Shown: positions 25,408-34,616 of the stretch, piece after piece
How positions within the stretch are numbered: the first letter of the stretch is position 1
Layout of the letters: every line of letters begins with the position of its first letter
Source of the DNA: RDXT01 sp033765305
GTDB taxonomy: Bacteria > Bacteroidota > Bacteroidia > J057
Assembly (NCBI GenBank): GCA_033765305.1
Contig: JANRID010000056.1
Location: forward strand, 18,994 to 82,993
Direction: 5' to 3'
DNA length: 64,000 nt
The notes under the pieces: model-generated
The model's database searches: none
The model's input: only the letters and a program-made list of their open reading frames with translations
What the model was told of the DNA's origin: nothing
Translations under genes and position numbers: made by a program

Positions 25408-28400
25408 ATGAAACGAATCCTTACGCTGCTCACCGGGTGCCTGATGGCCGCCAGCTTTCATCCGCTGAAAGCCCAGCTGACCGTGTCGGATACCCTCAAC
25501 AAGCTGGCGCTGATCCAGACGCTCTTCGGAGCAGGAGTGACCATCTCCAACCTGACCGTGCAATGCGATACCTCGATTGCGGTCTGGGAGTTTGACGGGA
25601 CCAATTCCAACCTCGGGCTGACCCACGGCCTGATTATGGCCACCGGCGAAGCCGCCGATGCGCCGGGCCCGAACAACAGCTCCTCGGTCACCGGCTCCCT
25701 GGGCCGCCCGGGCTACGGCCCGCTGACGGCACTGGCCAACCAGGCTACCTTCGACGCCTGCGTGATTTCCTTCGACATCACCCCGCTCTGCGACAGCATC
25801 GCAATCCGGTATGTGTTTGCTTCGGAGGAATATAATGAATTTGTCAACTCGATCAACGACGTATTTGCCTTTTATATCTCCGGGCCAGGCATCACCGCAC
25901 CGCCTCCGGGCCGGAATATCGCCCTGGTGCCCGGCACGCTCAATACGCCGGTTTCGATCAACAATGTCAACAACGGCCAGACGAACCCGGCGACAGGCCC
26001 CTGCATGAACTGCCTGTACTTCCAGGACAATACCGGCGGCACGACTATCCAGTATGACGGCATGACCGTGCCGCTGACTGCGCGCACCGAGGTGCAGGCC
26101 TGCGAGACCTACCGCATTACCCTGGCCATTGCCGATGCGGCAGATGGCATTCTCGACTCCGGCGTGTTTCTGGAGGCGGGCGGGATCGGCTGCGTGACGC
26201 CTACGCTGCAGCTCGAAGCCATCAACTCCACGGTGCTCGGCACCAATGTGGCCGTGGAGGGCTGCGTCAACAACGGCATTTTCACCTTTACCCTGCCGCT
26301 GCCGCTCGACGATACGACGACCTTCTACTACCGAATTGGCGGCACGGCTACGCCGGGGCTCGACTATGTGCCCTTCCCGGATTCCATCGTCATTCCGGCT
26401 GGCCAGACCACCTACACGCTGCCGGTGAGCATCGTGGCAGATTTTCTGGTGGAAGGTGCCGAAACCGTCGAGCTGTATTATGTGGACTCCACGCTGTGCG
26501 CCAACAACATCTACCGGGATACTGCCGTCATGGTGCTCTGGGACCAGCCGAATATCCCGCCGATGCCCGATGTGGCCTTCTGTTCGGCAGATACGGTGCA
26601 GATCGGCATCTCTGCGTTCCCGGGTGCCGATTATCTCTGGACCCCGTCTGCCGGCCTCTCAAATGATACAATTCCCGGGCCGCTGCTCTCCCTGGTGAAT
26701 GCGCAGGGGCCGCTGCCGGATACCAGCCAGTATGTGCTCACCGTGACGGCCTATCAGGGCTACTGCGTGCTGCTCGATACGCTGACGGCGGTGGTCTATC
26801 CGGCAAATTTTGCTGATTTTCAGGTTGATACGGTCTGCGAGGGCAATGCGACGAGCTTTGTTTCGAGTACCGTTTTCGACCAGATCGTGCAGTGGGGCTG
26901 GGGCTTCGGCGACGGCAGCTTCGAGCTGCAGGGGCCGGCAGTCCAGCATACGTATGCGCAGCAGGGCCTGTACCAGGCGGTGCTCGTAGTGCAGAACAGC
27001 AAGGGCTGCCTCGATACCGTGCTGCGCCCCGTGCTGGTGGATTCGCTGCCCGTTGTGTCATTTACCGTCGATCCGGTATGCTTGGGCCGAACGAGTCTGA
27101 TAGTCAATGATGTACGCCCGGGCGTGTCCTACGCATGGAATTTGGGGGACGGAACGCGCAGCGATGCAGGCTCCCCGCAGCATACCTATGGCGATGACGG
27201 ATCGTACACCGTCCGGATGGTAGCCACCACGGCCCGCGGCTGCCAGGACAGCCTGAATGTAACGGCATCGGTCTTTGCTAATCCGCAGGCGGCCTTCTCG
27301 GCTACGACGGTCTGTGAAGGGGAGCGTACGCTGTTTACCAACCAAAGCCAGGCCGGCAGCAGCAGCCAGCTGGGCTTCCAGTGGGATTTCGGGGACGGCA
27401 ACGGCGCCTCAATCGCTTCTCCCGCGTATCTGTATGCCAGCTATGGCCTCCGGAACGCCGTACTCATCGTGCAGGATGGCAATACCTGCGCCGACACGGC
27501 ATCCCAGCCGGTGCGGGTGTACGCACTGCCCTCGGCAGCATTCCAGGCCGATTCCGCCTGCGCAGGCACCGACTTCCAGTTTGTCAACCTCAGCGCCACG
27601 CCGGACGGTTCCCGGATTACCACGTCATTCTGGGACTTCGGCAATGGCGGCACCACCGTCGCCCTCAATCCCCGGATGATCTACAACCAGCCGGGCCGGT
27701 ATCCGATTTTCCTGCGGGTGACGACTGAATTTGGCTGCAAAGACAGCGCTGCCGGAACGGTGGGCGCCTATCCGGTGCCTTCCGCTACGTTCGATTTTGT
27801 CAGCGCCTGTACCTTCGATACCATTCAGGTGGTTTCCAATAGCTTGATTCTCAATCCATTATTCAATGATCAGATTGTAGATCTGAGCTGGGACTGGGGC
27901 GACAACAGCCTCGCGGCGAACAGTATTTCCCGCACCAACGGCCATGCCTACCAGGCTCCCGGGCTGTATCCGGTCACCCTGAGCGCGATTTCAGACAAAG
28001 GCTGCATCGGCAGCCTGACCCGGACGGTGGAGGCCTATCCGATTCCGGAACTGCCGGCGCTGACCGGCGATACCGTCTGCTTCGGCGAGCAGGGCTTTCT
28101 CGTCGCCATCGATGGCCAGCACACAGCCCGCCTGGAGTGGTTCGACGACCTGAATGCTGCGGCGCCCTTCTACACCGGCAACGCCTTCGCCACGCCGCCG
28201 GCCCTGTTTACCCAGATCTATTACGTGCAGCCCATTTCCGACCGCAACTGCCGAGGCAGCCGCGTGCCCTTCGGCGTATATGTGTATCCGGAAGGCGACT
28301 GGAACCTGCGCTTCAATCAGGAGGTGCTTGAAATTCCCCAGGCTATCCTCGAAGCAAGTGTGCAGGGCTCCAAACCGGCCGAGGCCTATGCCTGGTCGCT

Positions 28401-28815
28401 GGGAGACGGAACCCGCTCCACCGATCCGGCGCCTGTGCACGAATATGAGTTCCCCGGCATGTATGAAGTCTCGGTGCAGGTGACCGATGCCGACGGCTGT
28501 CCGCATACGCTCAGCGGCGTGGTGGAGGTCAAGGAGCTGATCGCCGCATTTATTCCCAGCGCATTCACCCCGAATGGCGACGGCATGAACGACGAGTTCT
28601 TCATCCAGTCCCTGCTGCTGCAGTCGCTCAGTTTCCAGGTGTTCAACCGCTGGGGACAGCTGGTGTATGAGGCCAATACCCCCGATTTCCGGTGGAATGG
28701 CAACGACCTTCAGGGCAAGCCCCTGACCGAGGGCGTGTACGTGTACCGCTTCAGCGCGCGCGACCTGCGCGGCAATGAATTTGCCAAGGAAGGCACGGTC
28801 ACGCTGGTGCGCTGA
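25408..28815 (+). CDS. Giant surface protein with choice-of-anchor L, Calx-beta-like and PKD domains and T9SS type B signal
   Basis: The product is 1135 residues with a signal peptide ending in FHPLKAQ. Residues about 45-235 match the choice-of-anchor L domain: the motif VFASEEYNEFVN, then DVFAFYISGPG. A Calx-beta-like stretch follows (GLDYVPFPDSIVIPAGQTTY, then EGAETVELYYVD, about 310-370). Several PKD domains occupy about 470-900 (WGWGFGDGSFE, YAWNLGDGTRS, FQWDFGDGNG). The C-terminus (FIPSAFTPNGDGMNDEFFI, then VFNRWGQLVYE) is the gliding-associated T9SS type B domain. The region just before it parallels the 21676 protein (LPALTGDTVCFG against LPAITGDTVCFG), so the two genes are tandem paralogues over their C-terminal thirds. 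A shared hairpin terminator follows. Confidence 0.92.
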   Translation: MKRILTLLTGCLMAASFHPLKAQLTVSDTLNKLALIQTLFGAGVTISNLTVQCDTSIAVWEFDGTNSNLGLTHGLIMATGEAADAPGPNNSSSVTGSLGRPGYGPLTALANQATFDACVISFDITPLCDSIAIRYVFASEEYNEFVNSINDVFAFYISGPGITAPPPGRNIALVPGTLNTPVSINNVNNGQTNPATGPCMNCLYFQDNTGGTTIQYDGMTVPLTARTEVQACETYRITLAIADAADGILDSGVFLEAGGIGCVTPTLQLEAINSTVLGTNVAVEGCVNNGIFTFTLPLPLDDTTTFYYRIGGTATPGLDYVPFPDSIVIPAGQTTYTLPVSIVADFLVEGAETVELYYVDSTLCANNIYRDTAVMVLWDQPNIPPMPDVAFCSADTVQIGISAFPGADYLWTPSAGLSNDTIPGPLLSLVNAQGPLPDTSQYVLTVTAYQGYCVLLDTLTAVVYPANFADFQVDTVCEGNATSFVSSTVFDQIVQWGWGFGDGSFELQGPAVQHTYAQQGLYQAVLVVQNSKGCLDTVLRPVLVDSLPVVSFTVDPVCLGRTSLIVNDVRPGVSYAWNLGDGTRSDAGSPQHTYGDDGSYTVRMVATTARGCQDSLNVTASVFANPQAAFSATTVCEGERTLFTNQSQAGSSSQLGFQWDFGDGNGASIASPAYLYASYGLRNAVLIVQDGNTCADTASQPVRVYALPSAAFQADSACAGTDFQFVNLSATPDGSRITTSFWDFGNGGTTVALNPRMIYNQPGRYPIFLRVTTEFGCKDSAAGTVGAYPVPSATFDFVSACTFDTIQVVSNSLILNPLFNDQIVDLSWDWGDNSLAANSISRTNGHAYQAPGLYPVTLSAISDKGCIGSLTRTVEAYPIPELPALTGDTVCFGEQGFLVAIDGQHTARLEWFDDLNAAAPFYTGNAFATPPALFTQIYYVQPISDRNCRGSRVPFGVYVYPEGDWNLRFNQEVLEIPQAILEASVQGSKPAEAYAWSLGDGTRSTDPAPVHEYEFPGMYEVSVQVTDADGCPHTLSGVVEVKELIAAFIPSAFTPNGDGMNDEFFIQSLLLQSLSFQVFNRWGQLVYEANTPDFRWNGNDLQGKPLTEGVYVYRFSARDLRGNEFAKEGTVTLVR

Positions 28816-28832
28816 CCGCATCCCGAATATGC

Positions 28833-28868
28833 GCAGCCCCTCCAGTCCTGCCAGGCTGGAGGGGCTGC
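28833..28868. terminator. Bidirectional hairpin terminator between convergent genes
   Basis: GCAGCCCCTCCAG (28833-28845) and CTGGAGGGGCTGC (28856-28868) form a perfect 13-base stem with a 10-base loop. It lies between the plus-strand stop at 28815 and the minus-strand stop at 28887 and can serve both genes. Confidence 0.75.
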
Positions 28869-28886
28869 TGCGCAATACGCCGAAGG

Positions 28887-29792
28887 TCAGTTTTTGACTG
28901 GCGTGGTGACGAGGATTTTGATCACAGCGCCGCCGGATCCCCGGACTGCGCCCTGCAATGCGCCCGCCACCGTGCCTGCGCCCGGAATAGCGCTGCCCAG
29001 AAACCCGCCGATCAGGCCGCCGATAACGTCCGAGATCGCTACATCGGCCACCAGCTGGCCGTTGGTCTTGGCGGCTGCCTTGTAATACAGGGCCAGATCC
29101 GGCACCGAGGGGCCTCCGCTGCCTTTGATCACCTTGATCGAGGGCGGCGGCGGGAAAAAGATGGTCGTGCCGTGGTGCACCCGTACCGCTTCCGCATCCA
29201 GCTGCCCGAGGAACTGCGCATCGCTGAACTTCTGCGTCCAGTAATCGAGGCTGTAGCAGCCCACGGCGGCGCCGGACATCAGGGCGTCCTTCTGGGCCTG
29301 GGGAATGGCACTGGCGGCGATTTCGCGCTGGAGCAGCCGGATTGCCCGGACAACGGAGTCGTTGGCGCTGGCGGCCGCGGCACGGATCAGGGCTTTGAGG
29401 CGCAGCACAAAGGCCATCGAAGCAGGATCTGCGCCCAGGCTTTGCCAGAAGGCGGGTTCCGTTCCTTGCTTGACTGCCGTTTCGTACTTGGCAAACTCCT
29501 GCTCATTGCGGGTGTAGAGGCGGTCGAAATCGGCTTTGGCCGGATAATCGGCGGTCATCAGCGGATACAGCTGGGCTTTGAGCTCTTCGCCGGAGAGCTT
29601 GCGCCAGCCCGTAGCAGCGCCGATGGTTTCCAGCGCCTGGTTGTGCTGGCGGCCGGTGCGGTCGAAGGCGCTGCCGGTTTCGGGAACATAGCTGCTGACG
29701 ACGACTTTGGAGCCGGTCATCAGGGGTTCCTGCGCACGCAGGCCGGCGGCCAGGGCGAGGAGCATCAGGAGGGTGAACAGGGACCGTTGCAT
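28887..29792 (-). CDS. Secreted protein of unknown function with glycine-rich C-terminal segment
   Basis: The start at 29792 opens a signal peptide (MQRSLFTLLMLLALAAGLRAQ); the longer frame from 29900 would bury it. The mature part, about 280 residues, is largely helical and mentions no known motif. Near the C-terminus is a glycine-zipper-like hydrophobic segment (DVIGGLIGGFLGSAIPGAGT, then VAGALQGAVRG) that could insert into a membrane or drive oligomer formation. It is convergent with the 25408 adhesin gene and shares its terminator. No partner can be deduced. Confidence 0.7.
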   Translation of the reverse strand: MQRSLFTLLMLLALAAGLRAQEPLMTGSKVVVSSYVPETGSAFDRTGRQHNQALETIGAATGWRKLSGEELKAQLYPLMTADYPAKADFDRLYTRNEQEFAKYETAVKQGTEPAFWQSLGADPASMAFVLRLKALIRAAAASANDSVVRAIRLLQREIAASAIPQAQKDALMSGAAVGCYSLDYWTQKFSDAQFLGQLDAEAVRVHHGTTIFFPPPPSIKVIKGSGGPSVPDLALYYKAAAKTNGQLVADVAISDVIGGLIGGFLGSAIPGAGTVAGALQGAVRGSGGAVIKILVTTPVKN

Positions 29793-29985
29793 GGGTCTGA
29801 ACTGGATTGAGGTGAATGGATGAGGTTGGAAATGAAGGGGCTGCTGCGCTGGCCCGTGCGGCAGGCTGGCTGGGGCGCAGGCGCGGTACAGCAACTGCAC
29901 AAAGATGCTGACTCGCAGGGGCCCTCCTCAATCCGCCGAAAACAGGAATTCTGCCTCCCCCGAACAGGGTAGGGCCTGATGCAGT

Positions 29986-30024
29986 CCGGCCCTTCCGCTG
30001 CCGTTCAGGCAAGGGAAGGGCCGG
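29986..30024 (-). terminator. Hairpin terminator of the SprB-repeat gene
   Basis: CCGGCCCTTCC (29986-29996) and GGAAGGGCCGG (30014-30024) form a perfect 11-base stem. The 17-base loop has a further TGCC/GGCA pairing. It lies 36 bases past the minus-strand stop at 30061. Confidence 0.6.
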
Positions 30025-30060
30025 GACAAGATGTGGTCTGGACGGAAAAACCGGTGCTGC

Positions 30061-32544
30061 TCAGCGCACGAGGGTCAGCGTACCGGTCTCCGTAAAGGGC
30101 GTGCTGCCGGCCAGCACGGCTTCGACCCGGTACACATATACCCCGGACGGGGCCGCCCGGCCTGTGCGCAGGCGCCCATCCCATTCCTGGTCCGGGCTGC
30201 TGCTGGCAAACACCTCTTCGCCCCACCTGCTGAAAATCCGAAGGCTGTAGGTCTGGATACGCTCGCCCCGCACAAAGAAGAAATCGTTGAATCCGTCGCC
30301 GTTGGGCGAGAAGGCATTGGGGATGTACAGCACGCCGTCGCGCCGCACGGTAATGGGGCCATACTCGACCGAATCGGGGCAGCCGCCGGTATGCTCCACG
30401 CGCAGCCGGACCATGAAGGTTCCGGTATCCCGGTAGGTATGCACCGGCGAGGCATCGGTAGAGAAGCTGCCGTCGCCAAAGCTCCAGAAATAGCGTTCGA
30501 CACCTTCAGAGCGGTCGGTGAAATAAAACGTAGCCTGGCTGAGCACGACCGATTCGGCGCTGTCGGGCCGGTAGCTGAAATCGGCGCGCAGGAACGGTGC
30601 GCCATTTACCTCGGTGAAGGCCGTGCGGGTGCAGCCCCGGCTGTCGGTGGCCGTGACCGTGTAGAGGCCGCCCTGGAGGCCGCTGAGGCTGGAGCCGCTG
30701 GACCCGTTGTCCCAGGTGTAGGTCCAGCCGCCGGGGCCGCCTGCAGCGAGTGCCGCCGCCGTACCGTCTGCTGCGCCGAAGCAGGTCTCATCCGTCGCGC
30801 TGGCACTCAGGGTGAAGCCGGGCTCGGAGGGAACGACAACCTGCTCGGTGAGGGTGCAGTTGAGTGCGTCGCGCACCGTGACCTGATAGGCGGCAGCCGG
30901 CAGACCGGTCGCATCGAGGCTGGTCTGGATCGGGCTGGTGGACCATGCATAGCGGTACGGCAGGGTGCCGCCCTCGAAGAGCACCCGTGCGCTGCCGTTG
31001 CTCAGTCCGCAGTAGTCGGCTTGCGCCTCTTTGGCGGCCACCCGCAGCGGCTGGGCGCCCGGCACATCGAAAACCACGGTATTGAGACAGCTGTCCGCAT
31101 CGCGGATCACGACGAAGCCCCGGTCCTGCGGGGTCGTGGCGAAGAGGTTGTACGCGTAGCGGGCCGTATCGGACCCCTGGAGCGGATTGGTGAACCACTC
31201 GATGCGGTAGGGCGGCAGGCCGGAGGTGATATTGACCCGTGCGATGCCCTGTCCCAGGCCGCAGTCGTCGGACTGGACCACATCGACCGTAAAAAAGGGC
31301 CCGGTCCGGCTTGTGACGGCAATCGAGCGGGTCTGGGTGCAGCCGTTGGCATCGGACACCACCACATCGTAAAAGCCGGCCCGGAGGCCGGTAAGGGTAT
31401 CGTTGGTGCTTCCGTTGTCCCAGGTGAAGGTGTAGGGGGGGATGCCGCCTGCGGTCAGCAGCACAATCTGGCCGTCGGGTGCGCGGCAGCCGGTGGTGGG
31501 AGTCACGCTGTTCTGCACATCGAGGCTGTCGGGGGCCTGGAGCCGCACGGTCCAGGTGTAGCGGCAGCCGGGGCCCTGCGGATCGGTCATGATGAGGCTG
31601 TAAATGCCTGCGGGCACATTGGTCAGGTTGGCGCTGGTGCCTACGACAGTGCCGGCAGGGGTGACCCACTGATAGCTGTACTGGCCGGTGCCGCCCGTCG
31701 CGATGGCGATGGCAGCGCCATCGGAAGAGTTCCAGCAGCGCGGATTGCTGGCCTGTACTTCAGCCTCGAAGCCATTGGTCTGATTGGGTACAGTAAGCGA
31801 GGTCGTCTGCGTGCAGCCATTGCCGTCGGTGAGGGTGACGGAGTAATTGCCAGCGGCGGCATTGGTGACGGTGGAGCCCGTCTGGCCGGTGGACCAGGCG
31901 TAGGTAATGGGCGGTGTACCGCCGCCGGTCACGAGCACGGCAGCCAGGCCGCGGCCGGTGCCGCAGGTGTCGGGTGCTACGCTGGTAAAGAAATTCAGCG
32001 GATTAGGCTCGTTGATTACCACGCCGATCGTGATGCTGCATCCAAAGGCATCCCGGATCGTGGCGAGGTAGTTGCCCTGTGCTGCGCCGCTGAGCACAGG
32101 CCCCGTCTGCTGCGGGATGGTGTTCCAGACAATGGTATTGGCAGGATCTGTCTGCAGGGTGGCGCCGCCGTCGCGGCCTCCGGCGCAGCGCACATTGGTT
32201 ACCGATACGATGGACGCCGAAGGAAGCGGCGCCGACGGGACGGTGAGCGTGGTTTCGGCGGTGCATCCGGCATTGTCGGTGACCCGCACCGTATAATTGC
32301 CGGCAGCCAGCCCGGGGGCAATAGCCGCATTCAGCGCGGCATTATGCGACCACACATAGGTGAAGGGAGCCGAGCCGGTATGGGTAACTGTGATCTGTCC
32401 GTCTGACAGGCCGCAATGCTCCGGAGCAATGGCCGCATTGGAAATGGTGAGGCACTGCGCAGCGGCAGTGTGAAGAGACAGAAGCCATGCAATCGCGAAG
32501 ACTCCCCAGCACATCCATGCGCCCTGCGTACCCATTCTGTTCAT
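30061..32544 (-). CDS. SprB-repeat surface protein with PKD domain and T9SS type B C-terminal domain
   Basis: The product is 827 residues with a signal peptide (ending LLSLHTAAAQ). Most of it consists of about eight SprB-type repeats of roughly 75 residues. Each has the pattern CGxxxGxxxV then PFTYVWS or YAWSTGQTGS, then AAGNYSVTLTDxxGCTQT. SprB is the mobile surface adhesin of gliding flavobacteria. Near residues 650-735 is one PKD-like domain (RYFWSFGDGSFSTDASPVHT). The C-terminal 80 residues (YIPNAFSPNGDGFNDFFFV, then RIFSRWGEEVF) are the gliding-associated T9SS type B domain. It is the third giant T9SS protein in 11 kb, and its SprB-type composition differs from its two neighbours. It likely acts in surface adhesion. 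Confidence 0.92.
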   Translation of the reverse strand: MNRMGTQGAWMCWGVFAIAWLLSLHTAAAQCLTISNAAIAPEHCGLSDGQITVTHTGSAPFTYVWSHNAALNAAIAPGLAAGNYTVRVTDNAGCTAETTLTVPSAPLPSASIVSVTNVRCAGGRDGGATLQTDPANTIVWNTIPQQTGPVLSGAAQGNYLATIRDAFGCSITIGVVINEPNPLNFFTSVAPDTCGTGRGLAAVLVTGGGTPPITYAWSTGQTGSTVTNAAAGNYSVTLTDGNGCTQTTSLTVPNQTNGFEAEVQASNPRCWNSSDGAAIAIATGGTGQYSYQWVTPAGTVVGTSANLTNVPAGIYSLIMTDPQGPGCRYTWTVRLQAPDSLDVQNSVTPTTGCRAPDGQIVLLTAGGIPPYTFTWDNGSTNDTLTGLRAGFYDVVVSDANGCTQTRSIAVTSRTGPFFTVDVVQSDDCGLGQGIARVNITSGLPPYRIEWFTNPLQGSDTARYAYNLFATTPQDRGFVVIRDADSCLNTVVFDVPGAQPLRVAAKEAQADYCGLSNGSARVLFEGGTLPYRYAWSTSPIQTSLDATGLPAAAYQVTVRDALNCTLTEQVVVPSEPGFTLSASATDETCFGAADGTAAALAAGGPGGWTYTWDNGSSGSSLSGLQGGLYTVTATDSRGCTRTAFTEVNGAPFLRADFSYRPDSAESVVLSQATFYFTDRSEGVERYFWSFGDGSFSTDASPVHTYRDTGTFMVRLRVEHTGGCPDSVEYGPITVRRDGVLYIPNAFSPNGDGFNDFFFVRGERIQTYSLRIFSRWGEEVFASSSPDQEWDGRLRTGRAAPSGVYVYRVEAVLAGSTPFTETGTLTLVR

Positions 32545-32688
32545 ACAGCGTATTGAGCGGAATACCTAACATCCGGCTACAACCGGTAAATCTATGCTAC
32601 ATGTACCTTGGGCCGATTTTCCCTATCTGCATCTGCAAAAAACTGCGGAGATTTGCGCAAAATAGCCGCCTCAACCGACATTTGAGCC

Positions 32689-33030
32689 ATGAAGCCTGGA
32701 GGCACACACCTGCTGATCGAGTATTACGGCTGCCCGCAGGAGCTGCTGAACACGCCGGAGATCCTGGAGCAGGCGCTCCGGGATGCGTCGGACGCAGCCG
32801 GTACGGAGGTAATCGGGGTCAGCGGGCATGCCTTCGAGCCGGAAGGCGTCACCCTGATCGCCCTGCTGCGGGAAAGCCACATCAGCATGCACACCTGGCC
32901 TGCGGAGGGCTATGCGGCGGCAGATATTTTCACCTGCGGGGCGCATACGCGCCCGTATGCGGCGCACGAAGTGCTGCGCCGGGCGCTTGGCGCGCAGCGG
33001 TTTCAGTGCCGCGAGCACCGGCGGGGCTGA
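32689..33030 (+). CDS. speD: S-adenosylmethionine decarboxylase proenzyme (prokaryotic class 1B)
   Basis: The product is 113 residues, the usual size for the short bacterial enzyme (also called SpeH). It decarboxylates S-adenosylmethionine to supply aminopropyl groups for spermidine synthesis. The proenzyme cleaves itself between Glu62 and Ser63 (RESHISMHTWP), turning Ser63 into the pyruvoyl cofactor. Downstream conserved residues are present: His68 in SMHTWP and Cys in DIFTCG. No spermidine synthase gene lies nearby. The stop codon is only 3 bases from the stop of the convergent GHL10 gene. Confidence 0.93.
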   Translation: MKPGGTHLLIEYYGCPQELLNTPEILEQALRDASDAAGTEVIGVSGHAFEPEGVTLIALLRESHISMHTWPAEGYAAADIFTCGAHTRPYAAHEVLRRALGAQRFQCREHRRG

Positions 33031-33033
33031 GGA

Positions 33034-34578
33034 TCAGCGCCGGCTCCAGCGCCGCCGGCTGACGGCTTCCGAGAGTCCGCTTTCGTTGTGCAGGCGGTCC
33101 ACCGCGGTGATGGCGTAGGTGTATTTGCGGAACACCCGGGTGCGGGTATCCAGCCAGGCTTCCGGCTGGTCCCGGAGCACCGCCACGATGTGCTCGGCCA
33201 CCGCTTCGGGCACCTGCCTGCCTTCCCGCCGGTACACCACGTAGTAGCAAGCGCTGTCGCCCCGGAAGGCCGGGTCCTTCCAGCGCAGCAGCAGGCCGCC
33301 CCGGATGGAGTTGAGCTGCACATCGTAGGGCTCCAGCGGCGGACGCGCATCGATCCACGGCGAAGGCGGGATCAGCGCCGGGTGCCGGTACAGATGGTTC
33401 TTCAGCGTGTCCGCCCAGCCCAACGGATTCTTGGCCAGCCAGTTGGCGCTGAAAAACGCGCTGCCCTGCGCTGTCTGCCCGTCGCGGGCCAGATACACCT
33501 GCTCCAGGATCTGGCGGGGATTCTCCCAGTTCTTGTCGGAATTGGCGTTGATCTTATAGGGCGAATGGCCGATGTAGAGGTGCCGGTCGCCCCGGTTCCG
33601 CGCCCACCAGGCCAGCAGCTTCTCATAGTCCGCAGCAGGAAAGCCGATGCTGAAATACAGCTGCGGAAGCACATAGTCGATCCAGCCTTTCCGCACCCAG
33701 GCCCGGATGTCGGCATGGAGGTCGTCGTAGCTGGCAATGCCGGCACGGGTATCCGAGCCCTCGGGGTCCATGCTGCGGTTGCGCCATACGGCGAAGGGGC
33801 TGATGCCGAAGCGCACCCAGGGCTTGGCCGCCAGGATGCTGTCATGCACAGCCCGCACAAAGGCATCCACGTTGCTGCGGCGCCAGGCATCCAGATCCTG
33901 CGAGCCCGCACCGTGCAGGGTATAGCTCAGGGTGTCCGGAAATTCTTGGTTATCAACTTTATACGGATAAAAATAATCGTCGAAATGCACTGCGTCGATG
34001 TCGTAGCGGCGCACCACATCGAGGATCACGCGCAGCACCCACGCGCGGGCTGCCGGCAGTCCGGGGTCGAAGTATACGCTGTTTCCGTAGGTCAGCAGCC
34101 ACTCGGGGTGCTGATTCACCACATGCTCCGGAGCAAATCCTGCAATCCGGCGCACATCGGTAGCTGCCCGGAAGGGATTGAACCAGGCGTGCAGCTCCAT
34201 GCCCCGGCGGTGGCACTCGGAGACTAGAAAGGCCAGCGGGTCGTAGTACGGATCTGGGGCCTGCCCCTGCACGCCGGTGAGCCACTGCGACCAGGGTTCG
34301 TAGGGGGAGTCGTAAAAGGCGTCCCCGGCGGGGCGCACCTGGAAGATGACGGTGTTGAATCCGTGGGCGGCGATGGAGTCGAGCAGGGCTGTCAGCTGCG
34401 CGATCTGCTCTTCGGTGCTGAGCCTGCTTCCGGAGGGCCAGTCGATCTGGTTGACCGTAGCGATCCAGATGCCCCGGAATTCGCGTTTGGGCGCATCCTG
34501 GGCAGGAAGGACGTACGGGAGCAGGGTGCAGAGCAGCCAGCAGGCAAGGGATTTCAGGCGGGCAGAACGTTCAGGCAT
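33034..34578 (-). CDS. GHL10-type (family 10-like) glycosyl hydrolase, secreted
   Basis: The start at 34578 opens a signal peptide (MPERSARLKSLACWLLCTLL, ending LPAQ); the longer frame begins at 34620 inside the upstream gene. The product is 514 residues. The catalytic barrel starts with REFRGIWIATVNQIDWPSG, then FNTVIFQVRPAGDAFYDS and ELHAWFNPFRA, and continues with VHFDDYFYPY. All are characteristic of the GHL10/DUF187 family of exported glycosidases thought to act on cell-wall or exopolysaccharide substrates. A C-terminal fibronectin-like stretch follows. The exact substrate is unknown. It is the last gene of a four-gene minus-strand operon. Confidence 0.9.
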   Translation of the reverse strand: MPERSARLKSLACWLLCTLLPYVLPAQDAPKREFRGIWIATVNQIDWPSGSRLSTEEQIAQLTALLDSIAAHGFNTVIFQVRPAGDAFYDSPYEPWSQWLTGVQGQAPDPYYDPLAFLVSECHRRGMELHAWFNPFRAATDVRRIAGFAPEHVVNQHPEWLLTYGNSVYFDPGLPAARAWVLRVILDVVRRYDIDAVHFDDYFYPYKVDNQEFPDTLSYTLHGAGSQDLDAWRRSNVDAFVRAVHDSILAAKPWVRFGISPFAVWRNRSMDPEGSDTRAGIASYDDLHADIRAWVRKGWIDYVLPQLYFSIGFPAADYEKLLAWWARNRGDRHLYIGHSPYKINANSDKNWENPRQILEQVYLARDGQTAQGSAFFSANWLAKNPLGWADTLKNHLYRHPALIPPSPWIDARPPLEPYDVQLNSIRGGLLLRWKDPAFRGDSACYYVVYRREGRQVPEAVAEHIVAVLRDQPEAWLDTRTRVFRKYTYAITAVDRLHNESGLSEAVSRRRWSRR

Positions 34579-34616
34579 GGCACAATCGGTCACAGATCCA
34601 AGGGTAAAGGAAGGGT

